DNA from: Rotaria socialis
Lineage: Eukaryota > Rotifera > Eurotatoria > Philodinida > Philodinidae
Assembly (NCBI GenBank): GCA_905331475.1
Contig: CAJNYU010000181.1
Coordinates: 1-64,000, forward strand
Length of the DNA: 64,000 bases
Direction of reading: 5' to 3'
Under the pieces are notes generated by a model, which saw only the letters and a program-made list of their open reading frames with translations, was not told the origin of the DNA and did not search any database. Shown here piece by piece: positions 51,588-64,000 of the stretch (the stretch's first letter is position 1; each line of letters opens with the position of its first letter). A program made the position numbers and the translations under genes.

Positions 51588-52677
51588 ATGGATATGAGTG
51601 ATAATGATTGTTTTACTCGCCCAACAGCGATTATTATTCAACCATCATCATCACAAATAGATTCGAAGTCAAATAGAATTATTTTTCGTCTTGGTTGGAC
51701 ATCATTTATACTTGGCTTTTGTGCTTTTATCATACATTATATATCATTAGATCATTTAGAGAATTTTTCACCAATTAATGCTGGACTTATTTCAGGTATT
51801 TTACTTATGATCTCGGGTTTAGCATCAGTGGGTGCCGGATATAAAGAAAAATCATATCGATGTTTTATACTTGCTCAAATCTGGTCATTTATTACTAATA
51901 TTATATTAGCACCAGGTCTTATTGCAGTTTCCATTACTGCATTGATTCTTGATAGTAACGATATATCTCCAATGTGTCAATCAACTGTATTATTATCATC
52001 ATCACGAAAAAAATCCTTTGAAAATAATTTAGATGTTTATCCATCGAATCTTCCATGTTTAGAAGCAACAAATTTATTTCATTTAACTCAAATATTGAAT
52101 ATTATTCAGTTAATTATTGGTGTTACATGTTTTGTCATACATATAGGCCTTTTATCTATACAAAGAAAAGTAATCACACAAATGAAAAATGAAAAAAATG
52201 ATTATAATAATAATAAAATTATTGTTTATACTGACCGAAATAACATTGCTATGAGTAAGAGTTATTAATTTAATATTATATTTAGTCATTATAAACAGAA
52301 CATTTGGAAATTACGTTTTGCAACAGAAATATTTTTCTACTTAATAGAAACTATTATCTATTGTATCTAGAACATTACTGAATAATAGAATATATTAATT
52401 TTTTCATGATACATAGGTTTCAACAAAATCTCTGCATCTTGAGGAAAAATAAAATTTAACCATTACTTTTCATTTTCAATAAATTTATAGAAAATGATAT
52501 ATTTTCTAACCAAACAACCAAAGTCATTGTTGTGATATACTGATCTAACTAGTTTGCTAACTGTGTTTTTCCTAGTTGAATCTATAATCTATTCTTTGTT
52601 TAGATCATGCAATATGCTATACTGATGCTCCACCAAAATATGAAGATCTTCCACTAACACAAATATTACGTGATTAA
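51588..52677 (+). CDS. Four-transmembrane protein of MS4A/tetraspan style
   Basis: Not firmly recognised. Two exons, 51588-52254 and 52604-52677, join in frame (ATG A|AT CAT) to give 246 residues; without the splice the ORF stops at 52268. Four hydrophobic segments are seen near residues 40-60 (FILGFCAFIIHYIS), 64-84 (AGLISGILLMISGLASVGAG), 96-118 and 168-190, with a Cys-containing loop between TM3 and TM4. The cytoplasmic end carries PPKYEDLP, a PPxY WW-domain ligand. The topology recalls MS4A and related tetraspan families. The ATG directly follows a T-rich acceptor (cttttag), 350 bp after the RGS stop codon. Confidence 0.75.
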
Positions 52678-54652
52678 GCAATATGTATATATAAGCAAAT
52701 TACACAAAAATATTATTCTTTTATAATCTTTACACTTTAGTGAACAATGGTCTGATAGTTTTTTTTCATTTATTTAAATGTAGTTTTAGTTTTTCAGGTA
52801 ATAATAAATTCTCGGGGAATAGAAAAAAGAAATGTATTAAAATTTCAGTTTAGTTTCATTTAATTCAAAAAAGTTTTCTTTGTTGTACGAATGAATCGTT
52901 CTTGTTTAGCATTCAAATCAAGTCTTTCTATTGGATATAACGTTGGTGTCTCATGGTATCGATTTTTTTAAACATGCTGTCTCAAGAGATTGCATTGTCT
53001 TGAAAAATGTGCGTCTCATTCTATAAGACTGCAAAATATTGAAATGAACTTAATAAGCAAGAATAATTGATAGATCCATTTATTGATTTGATTATAAGTA
53101 TCATAAATCTAATATTATTTCATCTTTAATTTTACAAATTCAAGACAACGAAGATATATTCTTTCTTTATCAGTTTTGATTATTTTTAATATTGACTCTA
53201 TTTGTATAAACAAGAACGAACTCTACATCAACACAAACAAAATTTGTTTTATACTAAAATAAATATGTGATTTCTTAATAGAATATTAGTGTCACAAGGG
53301 ATGGTAAAAAATATTCTACAAGAAAATATATAACTCATGAGATAAAGTGACAGTCTTCTTTGAATAGGTCGTATTCTGATTCAAATCGTCTTCATAAAAT
53401 ATGTTTTTACATTAGATATTATCAAAAATTCGTTTATTTCATTAATTCAACGGCATAGTAATGTAATGATCAAGTTTCAGAATGAGACATTATAATAAGA
53501 TAGACTGTGTTAAAGATTTTGCATGAAGCTTATAAAATTACGATAGTTCTATCGTTGATGAAAGATTAACAACGTAACATTTTCTCAGTTTCAAAAGTCC
53601 GATTATTATTTAAAATTTACAGTAGACATACCGTTAAACTTACACAGACGATCGGCATTTAGTGGCATCTATGATGATGGGCCCTTTCTTTTTCAATAAT
53701 TACACAAATGAATGATGATAATGTGTCATCTAAACAAATACATCATATCTATGAAGATTTTATGAATGAAAAAAAAAATAGAAGGAAGTTATTGGAACCT
53801 CTACCTAATCAAACCTTTCCGTCAGTGGTGATATAATGGCGATTAAAAGAAAGACTAACAAATAGGTTCTTTGTTCCTCGTGGCGCACGACTATTGTTCA
53901 TTCGTATATTACCTTGTATTTTTTTATTCAGATAAAATTGTCATAGTATTTTTTTAAAATTTATTTTTCAACTAAATTGTCGAATGCAGCTGTTAAAATT
54001 CATCAAACAGCTTCAATTAAAACGAATGACAATGAACAAATGTTAACAGTCGATAGGAAGGAAAATACTTCCTCAAGCGAGTCGCTGAATGAAAAATGAC
54101 TTGGTCCAGTATAGAATAGGATAAATCACGATTTATCCTCAAATAAGTATCAACAAAGCATGAATAAGCAACAAACGAACAAACAAAAACATTTGTTTTT
54201 ATCAACATGTGCGTATCTTGATTAAACCTATTGTATCTATACGTTTACAAGGTATACCACAACTTGCTCGTTATCAACAAGCTAAAATAACTGAAATTTG
54301 ACGTCATGTTTGGAACAGAAGAAACAAAAATATGGTGAATGATCCATTATACAAAAATTCAGTGAAAAGCGATTCATTTTATTTTTGTATTTGTACTGCA
54401 TTTATAGGAAATATTTCAGAATGTTGCTAAGCATATTTTCATTTAAGCTGTTGTTATTGTTAGAACTATATATTTTAAGCGGTACACATAAAAATCTTTT
54501 TTCTGTACGCATCACTATTATAGGTGTTCCTTGTTGGATCTTAGAAAAGAAAGAAAAAGAATCCTCATTTATGGGAGACATTATTTTGCATCACTGATAT
54601 ATTTTAGATTGAACTTGTACGTGCACTTTATTAACCAAAAAAATCAATAATT
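52678..54652. other. Intergenic, no gene seen
   Basis: 2 kb, AT-rich. A short open stretch around 54220-54290 (IRLQGIPQLARYQQAK) looks protein-like but ends in a stop and has no recognisable family or splice partner. Confidence 0.4.
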
Positions 54653-55027
54653 ATGTCGGAAGTTTCTGGTGAAAATCAACAAGCATCGACTAATGCTGGC
54701 AGTGAAGCTGCTGATAAAAATGTAGTTACTACAACAACATCAGCAGAACAAATGGAAGCTCAACCAGCTGTTGATGCAGGTGAACAATCTAGCGATAAAC
54801 AAACATCATCAGTCGATGCAACTAAGGAAAATTCAAGTTCGCAACAACAATCAGGTGAGAAATCAAAGCCTGATCTATCAACATTACCAACACGGGCTTA
54901 TCTTGATCAAACTGTTGTACCAATTCTTCTTCAAGCAATGTCTCAACTTGCTAAAGAACGGCCCGCTAAACCAATCACTTTTCTAGCTGAATATTTACTT
55001 AATCATAAAGAAAAATACAATGAATAA
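54653..55027 (+). CDS. DPY30: DPY30, subunit of COMPASS/MLL histone methyltransferase complexes
   Basis: Small adaptor that dimerises and binds ASH2L in H3K4 methyltransferase complexes. Single exon, 124 residues. The C-terminal DPY30 motif is highly conserved: [20 protein letters not shown] then [19 protein letters not shown]. The N-terminal 75 residues are Ser/Thr/Gln/Glu-rich and longer than in human (99 residues in total there). Start chosen at the first ATG after an AT-rich leader. Confidence 0.95.
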   Translation: MSEVSGENQQASTNAGSEAADKNVVTTTTSAEQMEAQPAVDAGEQSSDKQTSSVDATKENSSSQQQSGEKSKPDLSTLPTRAYLDQTVVPILLQAMSQLAKERPAKPITFLAEYLLNHKEKYNE

Positions 55028-56577
55028 AGAAACAGAACACGACAATATTAGATTCAGACAATGTCTGTTCTTTCTCTCTTTGTGTTTCTTTTTCTGCTGT
55101 TAATCGAACGGTTTTTATGGTTATTCATCAGCTATATTTGTCTTCTTTTTTTCCTTCTATCTGTATTTGTTACGCTTCAAACACATTGTCTATTATTGTT
55201 GATTATGGCTGCGTTTAAAAGACTAGAGAGAATAAAAAAAAGTGAAACAGGAAAAATACAACAAGAAAAAGCAATGATTCTACATATTCATTGAAAAATA
55301 TTCAAATAATCAAATCTTTTTATAATAAAGAAGAACGGAATGAAGACAAAAATCTTTTGAGGCATTTAAGATACAGAAAAACTAAGTTTGATTCTAATGT
55401 TTTCTATCAATATTTCTGTAACCACCTACTAATTTTTAATTTCACATTCCAAGTATATCTATTCGTATAAGAAATCTAAATATTGTTTATATTCAAGAGT
55501 TCTATGAAAGAAAATTTTTAACCTTAAAAAACGTGGACAAGGTTAAAAACAGTAATCGACTAAGCATTCTAACTAGCAAAGTACATCGTTTACGATTATT
55601 TTTCGTTGATATATTTCTATCTAATCGAAAGTACATGCATTTGACTTGACATTTTTTTCAGTGAGTATACTACGAGTTGACGAACTCATTTGAAAAAAAA
55701 AACGAGTTCAGTCGGTGAATTTGTTACGAGTTAAGATCGTAGTACCAAAAGTACATTACGTCATGGTCATTTCCGATGTTTCGTTAATGTACATATCTCA
55801 TTAATCAATGATGTTACAACAATGAAGTTGTAGTTATAGAAATAGCTCATCATTCAGTAAGTACACTGATACAAATTGCAACTCTCTAAATAGTTGCTAT
55901 CGTTAGCAGGATCTTCCAGAAAACTTAGGTTTTTGTGAAAACATCAATTTTTCGATAGAGCTATCTCCTAAAATATGCAATAAATAGAATTCTGATGAGA
56001 ACTATCAAAGATCCGAAAAAATGTTCACTTTACACAAAGTTCGTCCACGAATAGAAGGAGATTAATATTCAAGTAAAACGGCTGAAACTTTATCGCATTG
56101 CCATTATACAGTTCTATTCTAGTTTTCCATTATCTATTCAACATTCTCATTTCTCATAATGAGACTTTTCATTTCTGCCAGAGGACTTTTGTAGGACTTC
56201 ACTTTCAATGTTCCTACTTTGCACGAACTATTCTATTGGTTAGAGCCTTATCAGTAGTGCAGTGACTTTTATAAGTTGTAGCGTAATTTATCATGCTTAT
56301 CATAACATAGGTTATTCATTGTAACAGATGTGTGCAGTAGAAAGTTTATTCTGATATCAAATTCGAAAACAAAAATTAATCAACTAAGACTTCAAATTAA
56401 TTAGTAGTAGTTTCCATATTGCTGCTGTAATTCTACGACTAGAGAAAAAAGAAAAATAAGTGCAGAAATTGTTTTTTTAATCCATAGAAAGAAGTTCGAA
56501 CTCTCTAATTTCGGAAAACTAAAGAGCTGCTTCAATGAGTATTTATCAACTGTAATGCCTATATGACAAGAAAAAAG
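55028..56577. other. Gene-poor region, no gene seen
   Basis: 1.5 kb. It has a possible hairpin around 55680-55725 (gaactcatttg...acgagttc). No coding exon recognised. Confidence 0.45.
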
Positions 56578-57130
56578 ACTAAACTAAATATACGGTAGAA
56601 TCTACAGGACAATATACATATAGATAGATAAATTATTAATTTTAAATAAAAGAAAAAGGAAGCTAAACACAAATCTATCGCTGAATCTACCAGAAAATGC
56701 CTATATACATGTTGATATTGTAAATAATAGAAACGAAAACGAAATCTATCCCTAAAACTTAGCAGCAACATATAGAAACATTTATAAATGATAAATTTAA
56801 AAAAAAACTAGAACTAAATATATCACTAAATCTATAGAACTATGCCTTGATAGATAGATAAATTAAAAATAGAACATTATAAAAGTGAAAACTAAAATAT
56901 AATGTTTTCCACAATCTAATGAACAGTATCTATGAATATGCATAAATTAAGAATTATAGATATCAAAGTTGAACCTAAATTTATTCGTAAAATTGCAGAC
57001 CTGTATCTCTCAATATGTAAAAATTCTAAGTTTTTAATTAAAAGCAAAGAAAATTACAACTAAATCTATATTGAAATCTAGAGAATAGTGTATGGATACA
57101 TGTAAATTATTAAAAAACAAATTAGTAAAA
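56578..57130. repeat. ~82-bp degenerate satellite, about seven units
   Basis: Units begin near 56578, 56662, 56742, 56811, 56893, 56974 and 57057. Each carries a form of aactaaatctatc.ctaaatcta then gaa.a.tgcctat..atagataaatt. Spacing is 69-84 bp. The array ends near a hAT-type insertion. Confidence 0.7.
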
Positions 57131-57213
57131 CTAAATCCTTCTCTAGAAGCTGTTTTACGAAAATTTTATTGTCGAGATATTCGATTATATTGGAAATCAA
57201 TCTAGATAGCCAC

Positions 57214-58326
57214 CAGCGGCGTAACCAAGATTTTTAGACCATTGGGCAAACTTCTATTAAGTCAAAAAAAAACCATAGGCAAAATTGGCAAACATTTTTA
57301 TTGATAGGCCAAAATTTTTTAACCCAACAAAGTATTGATAACGTAGAAAAACACAAAAAAAGAATAAAATTATGTTCATTTAACTACACAAAAGAAGATG
57401 AGATTCTTTTAACCTAATATATATGAAAAGAACCTCAGCTTTTAAGCTTGTCTCAGACTTGCTGAGATAGATATATTTGATTCTATCTTCAGTCTCTATT
57501 TACAACATTTGGCTTTGAAATTCAAACACCAAAATCAAGACGACGATTATATATTTTTACATATAATTTCAATGTTTCGAAGAAAAGTGATAGCTTAATA
57601 ACGTATTGCCACTAGTGAATCTACCATTACAGTCAACCGGTGAGGACCACCTCTTTCACGAAATTTTTTTCGATCGTTCCCAGCAGAAATGAAACAGAAA
57701 AGAGTCGTACTGCATCAAATAGGCTTCAAAAACCACTTTTTGATCAGGAGTGCCACCCTTTACTGATTTTCTGGATCCACCAATGCGTATTGGGTCGTTT
57801 TCCAGTTGACATGGCTTAGTATTAGTCTTTTAAAACAGGACAAAAGAGAACCCCAAAATTATAAGTGTAAGTGCACAATTTTATACGTATTTAAGCATAT
57901 TTCTTTTTTCTTTTTTCTTTTTTCTTTTTTCTTTAGACTATTCTTATACTATAGTAGCGCCAAAGAAGAGACAGGACGGTAAACTGGACAAGATAGGTTA
58001 TAGTTCATTCGTTTTCTTTTCATGTCAGCATTTTGAGAGAAGATAGAAGAAAAGAACAAGTATACTTACAGATATTTATGTACAATTGTGCATTGGTCAT
58101 ATGTTTTTTGTTCTGTTTTCTTCTATTAATTCTTTATAAGAACAAATAAAGGGTACATATGCGGTTCAAACGAAAGAAAAAAGACAGAAGCTAGTTTATT
58201 CAAAAGTAAATTATTGTGAAAAAGTAAAATTTCAATGGTCAAAAATTAACTAATGAAAATTACAATGGGCAAGGCTCAAAATGAAATGGGCAATTGCCCA
58301 TTTGCCTCCCCCTGGTTACACCACTG
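57214..58326. mobile_element. 1.1-kb hAT-like non-autonomous element
   Basis: Left end CAGCGGCGTAACCAAG; right end, inverted, CAGTGGTGTAACCAGGG. These are classical hAT tips. Flanking octamers atagccac (57206-57213) and gtagtcac (58327-58334) match at 6 of 8, fitting an old target duplication. Subterminal ggccaa / gggcaa motifs occur at both ends (minus and plus). No transposase frame remains. Contains a (ttttttc)n run at about 57900-57936. Confidence 0.85.
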
Positions 58327-58334
58327 GTAGTCAC

Positions 58335-61300
58335 TTAAGATAAAATATCAGTAAAATTATGTAGGAAACTGAATTGTTTTCGGAAAGACAGTATCGGGCT
58401 TTATTATCAATAAAATTAAGAAAAGAGAAGAAAAATTCTATCATGAATACAAAAACCTGTAGAAAGAGACAAAAATCCTCATGTAATCAGCAAATGTGAT
58501 ATTTAATCTCTGTGATAGAAACCTATCTAGATCTCTCTTTTATGTATATCACAGAAAATGATATGAAAAGAAAAGTCCTCCGTAATATACAAAAAGGTGC
58601 GCTACTGAGCTTTTCTTTTTTTCTTTTCCTTTAACTACTAATATAATACAAATTTCATTCGATATGAAAATGTTTTGTAGATCTATTATAGTGCTCTGAT
58701 ATGAACATCTTATTTGTTTTGATAGTGTCATATTCTCATATACTACAATAATTATTTTAGACTTATCTTATGTCATCAATCAAGCTCACGACTTGTCCAC
58801 GTAACGCTCTACTTCGCGGATCAAGTTTTAGAAAATGTTCTTTTCGATATGGATAGATCTAAGCGTATTTTCTGGTACAGTTTTTTTACGCTGATTATGA
58901 ATTAGGACTTTCTTTCTTAAAAAAAATTGAGCTTTGGCATCGAAAATCGGGTTTTAAAGTTTTCAAAAATCGTATTTTCAATTTTCTAACCAAGAAATTT
59001 AAAGCAGAAGTCCAGAGTAGTATACCATTCGATGCAAAATTTGATTCTCTAAAAAAGGACCTGTTTATGTTTTACTCTCATTTCTCAGGACATCTTCTAA
59101 GCTCTTGTACAGTTTCTAGCTTACTGTACAATTATTGAGCTCCTATTTCAATGCAGCAACTTGACGTTTTTACAGAAGGATATATGTACGGCAGTGATCA
59201 GTATACATTAAACATTTAATATTTTGAAGCATGTTTAGTGCTTCAGATTTGGCCGACAAAAAAACGCATCACAGTGTTACGTTCGGTTTTTGCATCTTTT
59301 ATCTGAGTGAAAATAGTTTAGAACAAATATTTTTTACTGCTTCAAAGCCCATTCAATTCTCTACAAAATTGGTACCATAATAATTTAATTTGAAGAAATA
59401 ATTTGTCAAAAACTTAGATTTTTATAAGCTGTCCTAGAGAAAAAGAGTCCTTTTTTGTCAGTGTTACGCGATGATAAAATCTTTCTTGAAACGTGAGAGT
59501 TCAATCCAACTAGGGCATTTTTGCAACATAAATAGATTATGATGAGCTGTGTGGAATGATGTTTGAACGACCTTGTTAGCTCTTATGCCTTTCGAAATAA
59601 TTGCAAAACAATTTGCCAATATGTCACAACGTTACATTTGAACAAGCCGCTCAGTTTTATTTTTTATGTTCGTTAAATATACGAAATTTATAATTGAAAA
59701 TAAAGTTTCGTCAGAATCTTCATTGCAATCATAGAGATCTTTCAGGTCAATATTTGAAACTATTCAGCGTTTTGATAGATCATTATTATGGTGACACCAG
59801 AAAGACATAATACAAATGCTTTACTCCATGCCATTGAGAACTTCGTACAAACATTTTAATTACAATTCTCAGAATACGATTTCAAAGATGATATTTTGTT
59901 TCTTTGTTTAGAATGTGGTCTCTCTGGGTATTAAATCTCAATCATAAACAGTTAGTTTAGCTCTATCAACGAGTTTAATCGAAATGCATGAACTATATAT
60001 AATTCAAAAATGCATGAACTATATATAATTCAAATGAATAGGCAGAGGTCAAATTTGTTAGGATCTCGATCTTTGCAATTGATTGTCAGACTAATCTTTG
60101 ATATCAGACGAAATTTCCGAAAATGTTTAAAATAAATATTCAAAACTAAAAACAATTAATATGCACAACGGTTAAGTAATTATTGATTATTACTACTAGA
60201 AATATTTTGAACTCCAATTAAGAATTAATTCATGGAATTGGTTTAATCTACTCATAAAAAACTACATACTCGTTAGTAATAACTGCAGGGCTTCTAAAGA
60301 TTTTTCATATCAGCTTTCTTGAATCTCTGATTGTACTTTCCGAATCTATTCGTAAATTTTGTCTAATACAAAGTATTGATGGTCAAATCTGTTGAAAAAT
60401 CGTGTAGATTATCAAATTTTCACTCATTACAATTTTTGAGGGTGTATCGCATACATGTTGACCGAGGTTTGAAGTAAAACGACAACAAATTAGTCACTAT
60501 ATCAGTAAGTGATCCCTAGTAATTTACTGCTTAATAAAGAAAAAACAATATTATTATTAATATTTTACTTTCCGTATAGATATATTCGTAGAATGAAATT
60601 TTCTAAAAATTACAATTGATACAGATATCATATAATTTCCACCTTTCGTAGCTAATTTATTCATGAAAATGACTAAAGTTCGTTTTACACACACAACATC
60701 AAGACGTGATTCTGAGACAGCTTTTGTTATTAAATAAAAATATACAATTGATAAAAGAAACAGTTTTCTATTAGCGAATACTACGCATTAAATTTTTATC
60801 TATGAAAAGAACGAGATTTCAAAAGATTGTTTTTGGAATACTTGATATACAGCGAAACAAATCTTTTAGTCTACGTCAAAAGATGTTAAACATTTATTGA
60901 GACTATTTGGTTTTATAGAATAAGTTCTCTGTCTGAGAATAATGTCTCACAATTGATTTTCTCAGTAGGTTTCTTTGTATTACCTTAATGACCTTCCCTT
61001 CGTTTATTATCTATTTTTAATATCTTCATCAATGATATCAATGAATACATTCTAACATTTAAAAAATCATTAACCAAATTGTCCATATGGTTCTATACCA
61101 ATCTTCATTGCACATTGCAACATCTGTGATAAGATATTAATGTTCAATGTTGTTTATTTTCCAACCATGCTTAATTTATTACGTGCACTAAAAAATTTTT
61201 TTAGAATAACCATAACAAAAAATATCATGATTAAATTATATATTTCAAAGTTAAATATAGAAATGTCCGAAAAGTTTCTCTTTTTAAAAATTCAACTTAT

Positions 61301-61677
61301 ATTTATCGAACAAATGCAAATAATTGTTTTTCTTGAATTAGATCATTCGAATTGAACAAATACAGACACAAATATTAATTAATAAATGAAAATACATTGA
61401 TACAAAGATAAAACTGAGTATTCATTTGAACACATTTAAAGAGCAAATAAAAAAATGACAATTCACACGTACACACTGTACAAAATTTTAACGATTTCAT
61501 ACACAGACGTATTAAGAGAAGATAAGCATTTCAGAATGCAGATGTAGTAACCGAATATGATCTTATCAGGAAGTTCGACTGATCGTTAAAGATGTAGAAA
61601 GCAGAAAATCGGGGACGGAATGAATAATGAAAAAAACGTTCAGACACACAATTTTTATCATATTTATTTTGTTTTAT
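58335..61677. other. Gene-poor region, no gene seen
   Basis: 3.3 kb of AT-rich sequence downstream of RAP1GAP. No coding exon, RNA gene or element recognised apart from one short tandem duplication. Confidence 0.5.
59983..60033. repeat. 25-bp perfect tandem duplication
   Basis: aatgcatgaactatatataa followed by ttcaa occurs twice with one base between copies. Identical copies suggest a recent slippage event. Confidence 0.9.
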
Positions 61678-64000
61678 TTATGGGCTATCTCGTTGAATGA
61701 GACTTTTTGGTTGAGATAATTGCATTTCCAGATGTTTTAATGCATTTGAATGACTTTGATCCATTTGAGATATTTTTAGTGAATGTTGTTGTTGTAATGC
61801 AATAACAAATTTAATTAAATCTAACGAAAATTGACAAAAAAATAATAATAATAAATTATTAAAACCTACAACTTAATATATATATATATATATCAATATT
61901 TTACCATCTTTTGAACTTGATTGAAGATCATCGGGTAACAATTGTAGCTGAATATCATTATCTATGTCATCTGATGATAATTTATGATTGTAATGGAACG
62001 GCGTATTCGATATAGGTATTGCTTGTAAGTAAGAATCTCCATTAGGATTCCATTCACTAGATGGTGATGACAGAAAACCATTAGTTGGCCCTGTTGTCCA
62101 TGGCGATGATGGACATGTTGCAGGCGATAAAAATTTTGTATTAGAGCGTGAACTAAAATAACACATAGATAGAAGATTAAGTCTATTACTATAATAATAA
62201 CAAAAAAAAACACACACACAAGATTACCTAGATGCGGAATCCATATTATCCTGATCTAATAGGGAACGATTCGTTGCAGCTTTATCGAGTCGAGGACTAT
62301 TAGTCTACAGAAAAGAAAAAAAAAAGTACATGTATAAATTATTGATGATAGAAAATTTCTCCAGTGAGTATCTCTTTCAACAATCAAAAAATAAGGTTCA
62401 ATTTTCGTTAATCAATCAGAACTCATGACGAGCAACATGTGTAGAAAGAAAATGCTTGCTTTCTTTTTTTTTAAATATTATCCAGTAGATAAAATAAGAA
62501 AAACTGCTCTACAAGTACCAAATTCAATAAATATATCTATCCTATTCGAGTTTCTTTATCTCGATTTGTATATTGATTTTGAAGAGTGAGAAAACTAAAA
62601 TCACCTTTGACGATGAAAAGAATGAAGTCACTTTTGTCATATTATTTCCGTTTGTTGCAATTGATTCACGTGATGTACTTCGTCGTAGATCCATCGTCAT
62701 TGAACGTGTTTTAGATCTTGAATCATTTATATTATTTGATGATGGTGTTGTTATCGTACTATTTGATGCTGGTGATGATTTACCATTATCAGTTGTTGTC
62801 GAATTTTGTACACGTAATTTCGGTGCAATAAAACGACGTCTTACAGAACCAAGCAGCGAACTTTCCGAATGACGATCGGATGATTTTGAAGACGAATTAT
62901 TATTATTAGCTTCTTCTTTTTGTTGTTGTTCAATATCACATTCATGTTTATATTGACTATTACATAGAATAGAATTCATTAATAAACGATTGTTATCATG
63001 TAATGTACGATATAAATTTTCAAATAAATTCAGTTTTGTACGTGCCTATGTAAAATTAAAATATAAAAATCAAACAGATTGTGTATTCTTGTTTATAGAT
63101 TTTTACTTGATATTTTTGAAATGTACTTGCACGACATGATGCCATTTCAGCATTAATTAATTTTGTTAATAACCATTGTTTAAATATATGATCACATTGA
63201 AATGATGTTGAATGATTCAAATTAGGTCCAAATGATGGTACACTATCACGATGAATAACAGATACTTTAAAGTGTGTACCATCACTGTCCAATGGTGTAA
63301 TAACAAGATAAACGTGTAGAAATTGTGATGCTATACATTCGGGATTAAATATTGTTTCAGTTTCTTGAAAAACAATTGCAACAATATCATTTCCAATATG
63401 ACGTTTACGTTCAAGTTGTTGTCGTTCACTTTTTGAATGTGGTAATAATGTACTAACATGAAACATAATTTCATGATTAAGAAATTGTTCATAGACTGAT
63501 TCAGTTCCTGTATGATCAGATTTAACATCAAGGCCTCCACGAAATCTAAATAAAAAAATGCAAAATCTTCATATTACTAAATAATTCGATAGTTTTCTTT
63601 TACCCTCGAAAATCTTTTAGTTTAACACGTGTACCAATTAAATCAAGAAATTTATCCATAGCAGGACTATGTGTTTCATTACTAAATATATCTTCTTCTG
63701 TTAGTTGATCTTCACATTGATATATTATGCCAAATTTATGTTGATTAGATACATGTGATTCATCATATTTTATTAACAAATCATGTGTCTAAATAAGAAA
63801 AAAAAATATATAAATATTTTCATTTGTATTCATGCATGAAATTTTTTATTTATTCTATATTTACTCCATCACACAGCACCGGATCAAAATATTCAATATC
63901 TGTAATAGAACATTGTTCACATAGTCGACGTAATATTTCAAAAGGAGTACACGAAGAATGTATATCTGATATGGATTCAATAGATGTTCCTTGTCGTGTT
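61678..64000 (-). CDS. RAP1GAP: RAP1 GTPase-activating protein (5' end outside the window)
   Basis: Stimulates GTP hydrolysis by Rap1. Visible exons: 64000-63865 (partial), 63788-63604, 63545-63107, 63045-62605, 62304-62228, 62152-61915 and 61820-61678, all joining in frame. The Rap-GAP domain shows HKFGIIYQCEDQLTEEDIFS, FRGGLDVKSDHTGTESVY, EIMFHVSTLLPHS, ERKRHIGNDIVAIVFQE with the catalytic Asn of the GND helix, and WLLTKLINAEMASCRASTFQ. A Ser/Asn-rich tail with RSMTMDLRRSTSRES follows. The match after the GAP domain (RTKLNLFENLYRTLH) fits RAP1GAP rather than SIPA1. The last exon is a short Gln-rich helix (VIALQQQHSLKI). Confidence 0.93.

Noticed and set aside
54220-54290. Protein-like stretch IRLQGIPQLARYQQAK
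   Set aside because: Too short, ended by a stop, no recognisable family; could be chance or a tiny gene relic.
61140-61355. 71-codon open frame on + upstream of the RAP1GAP 3' end
   Set aside because: AT-rich Lys/Ile/Phe composition, no homologue recognised, no splice partners.

Overview
The window is nuclear DNA from an animal. It is strongly AT-rich, genes have short GT-AG introns (mostly 45-100 bp, a few 500-1000 bp), and almost every recognisable gene is a conserved metazoan one: FANCB, SNRPF, RPS27A, LCLAT1, MCFD2, MRPL42, MANF, PPIL4, poly(A) polymerase, Ena/VASP, an R7-type RGS, DPY30 and RAP1GAP. Three things suggest a rotifer, most likely a bdelloid: short introns in compact gene clusters, a secreted GH130-type glycoside enzyme of bacterial flavour, and an LTR retrotransposon carrying an extra RNase D-like (DEDDy) exonuclease ORF, an arrangement known from bdelloid retroelements. 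This placement is inference from the window alone.

Layout. 1-11.9 kb is gene-dense: the 3' end of a tubulin-tyrosine-ligase-like gene (+), then FANCB, SNRPF, a ubiquitin-like/S27a fusion and an LCLAT1-type acyltransferase (all -), then MCFD2 (+). 12-24 kb has a GH130-like gene (+), two tandem PROP1-like paired-class homeobox genes (-) and MRPL42 (-). 24-35 kb is a repeat block. It starts with a decayed, 5'-truncated Ty3/gypsy-like retrotransposon on the minus strand with an LTR and polypurine tract. It continues with arrays of a ~31-bp hairpin repeat and an ~82-bp minisatellite, two related terminal-inverted-repeat elements inserted in the hairpin arrays, and a small hAT-type MITE nested inside one of them. 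A second copy of the LTR closes the block. 35-44 kb holds MANF, PPIL4 and poly(A) polymerase (all -). 44.9-52.7 kb holds Ena/VASP, an R7-family RGS and a four-TM protein (all +, closely spaced). DPY30 (+) follows at 54.7 kb. 55-61.6 kb is gene-poor, with another ~82-bp degenerate satellite and a 1.1-kb hAT-like element. RAP1GAP (-, 5' end outside) fills the last 2.3 kb.

The genes do not form one pathway. They are mostly housekeeping (splicing, translation, polyadenylation, mitochondrial ribosome, secretory pathway) and signalling genes. The most unusual items are the ubiquitin-like moiety fused to S27a, which has lost nearly all ubiquitin function residues; a MANF without its C-terminal CXXC; the GH130 gene; the nested insertions at the centres of hairpin repeats; and the retroelement exonuclease ORF whose four in-frame stops all seem to replace Trp. 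Exon boundaries were read by eye from splice motifs and family alignment recalled from memory, so single-base positions may be off in places.
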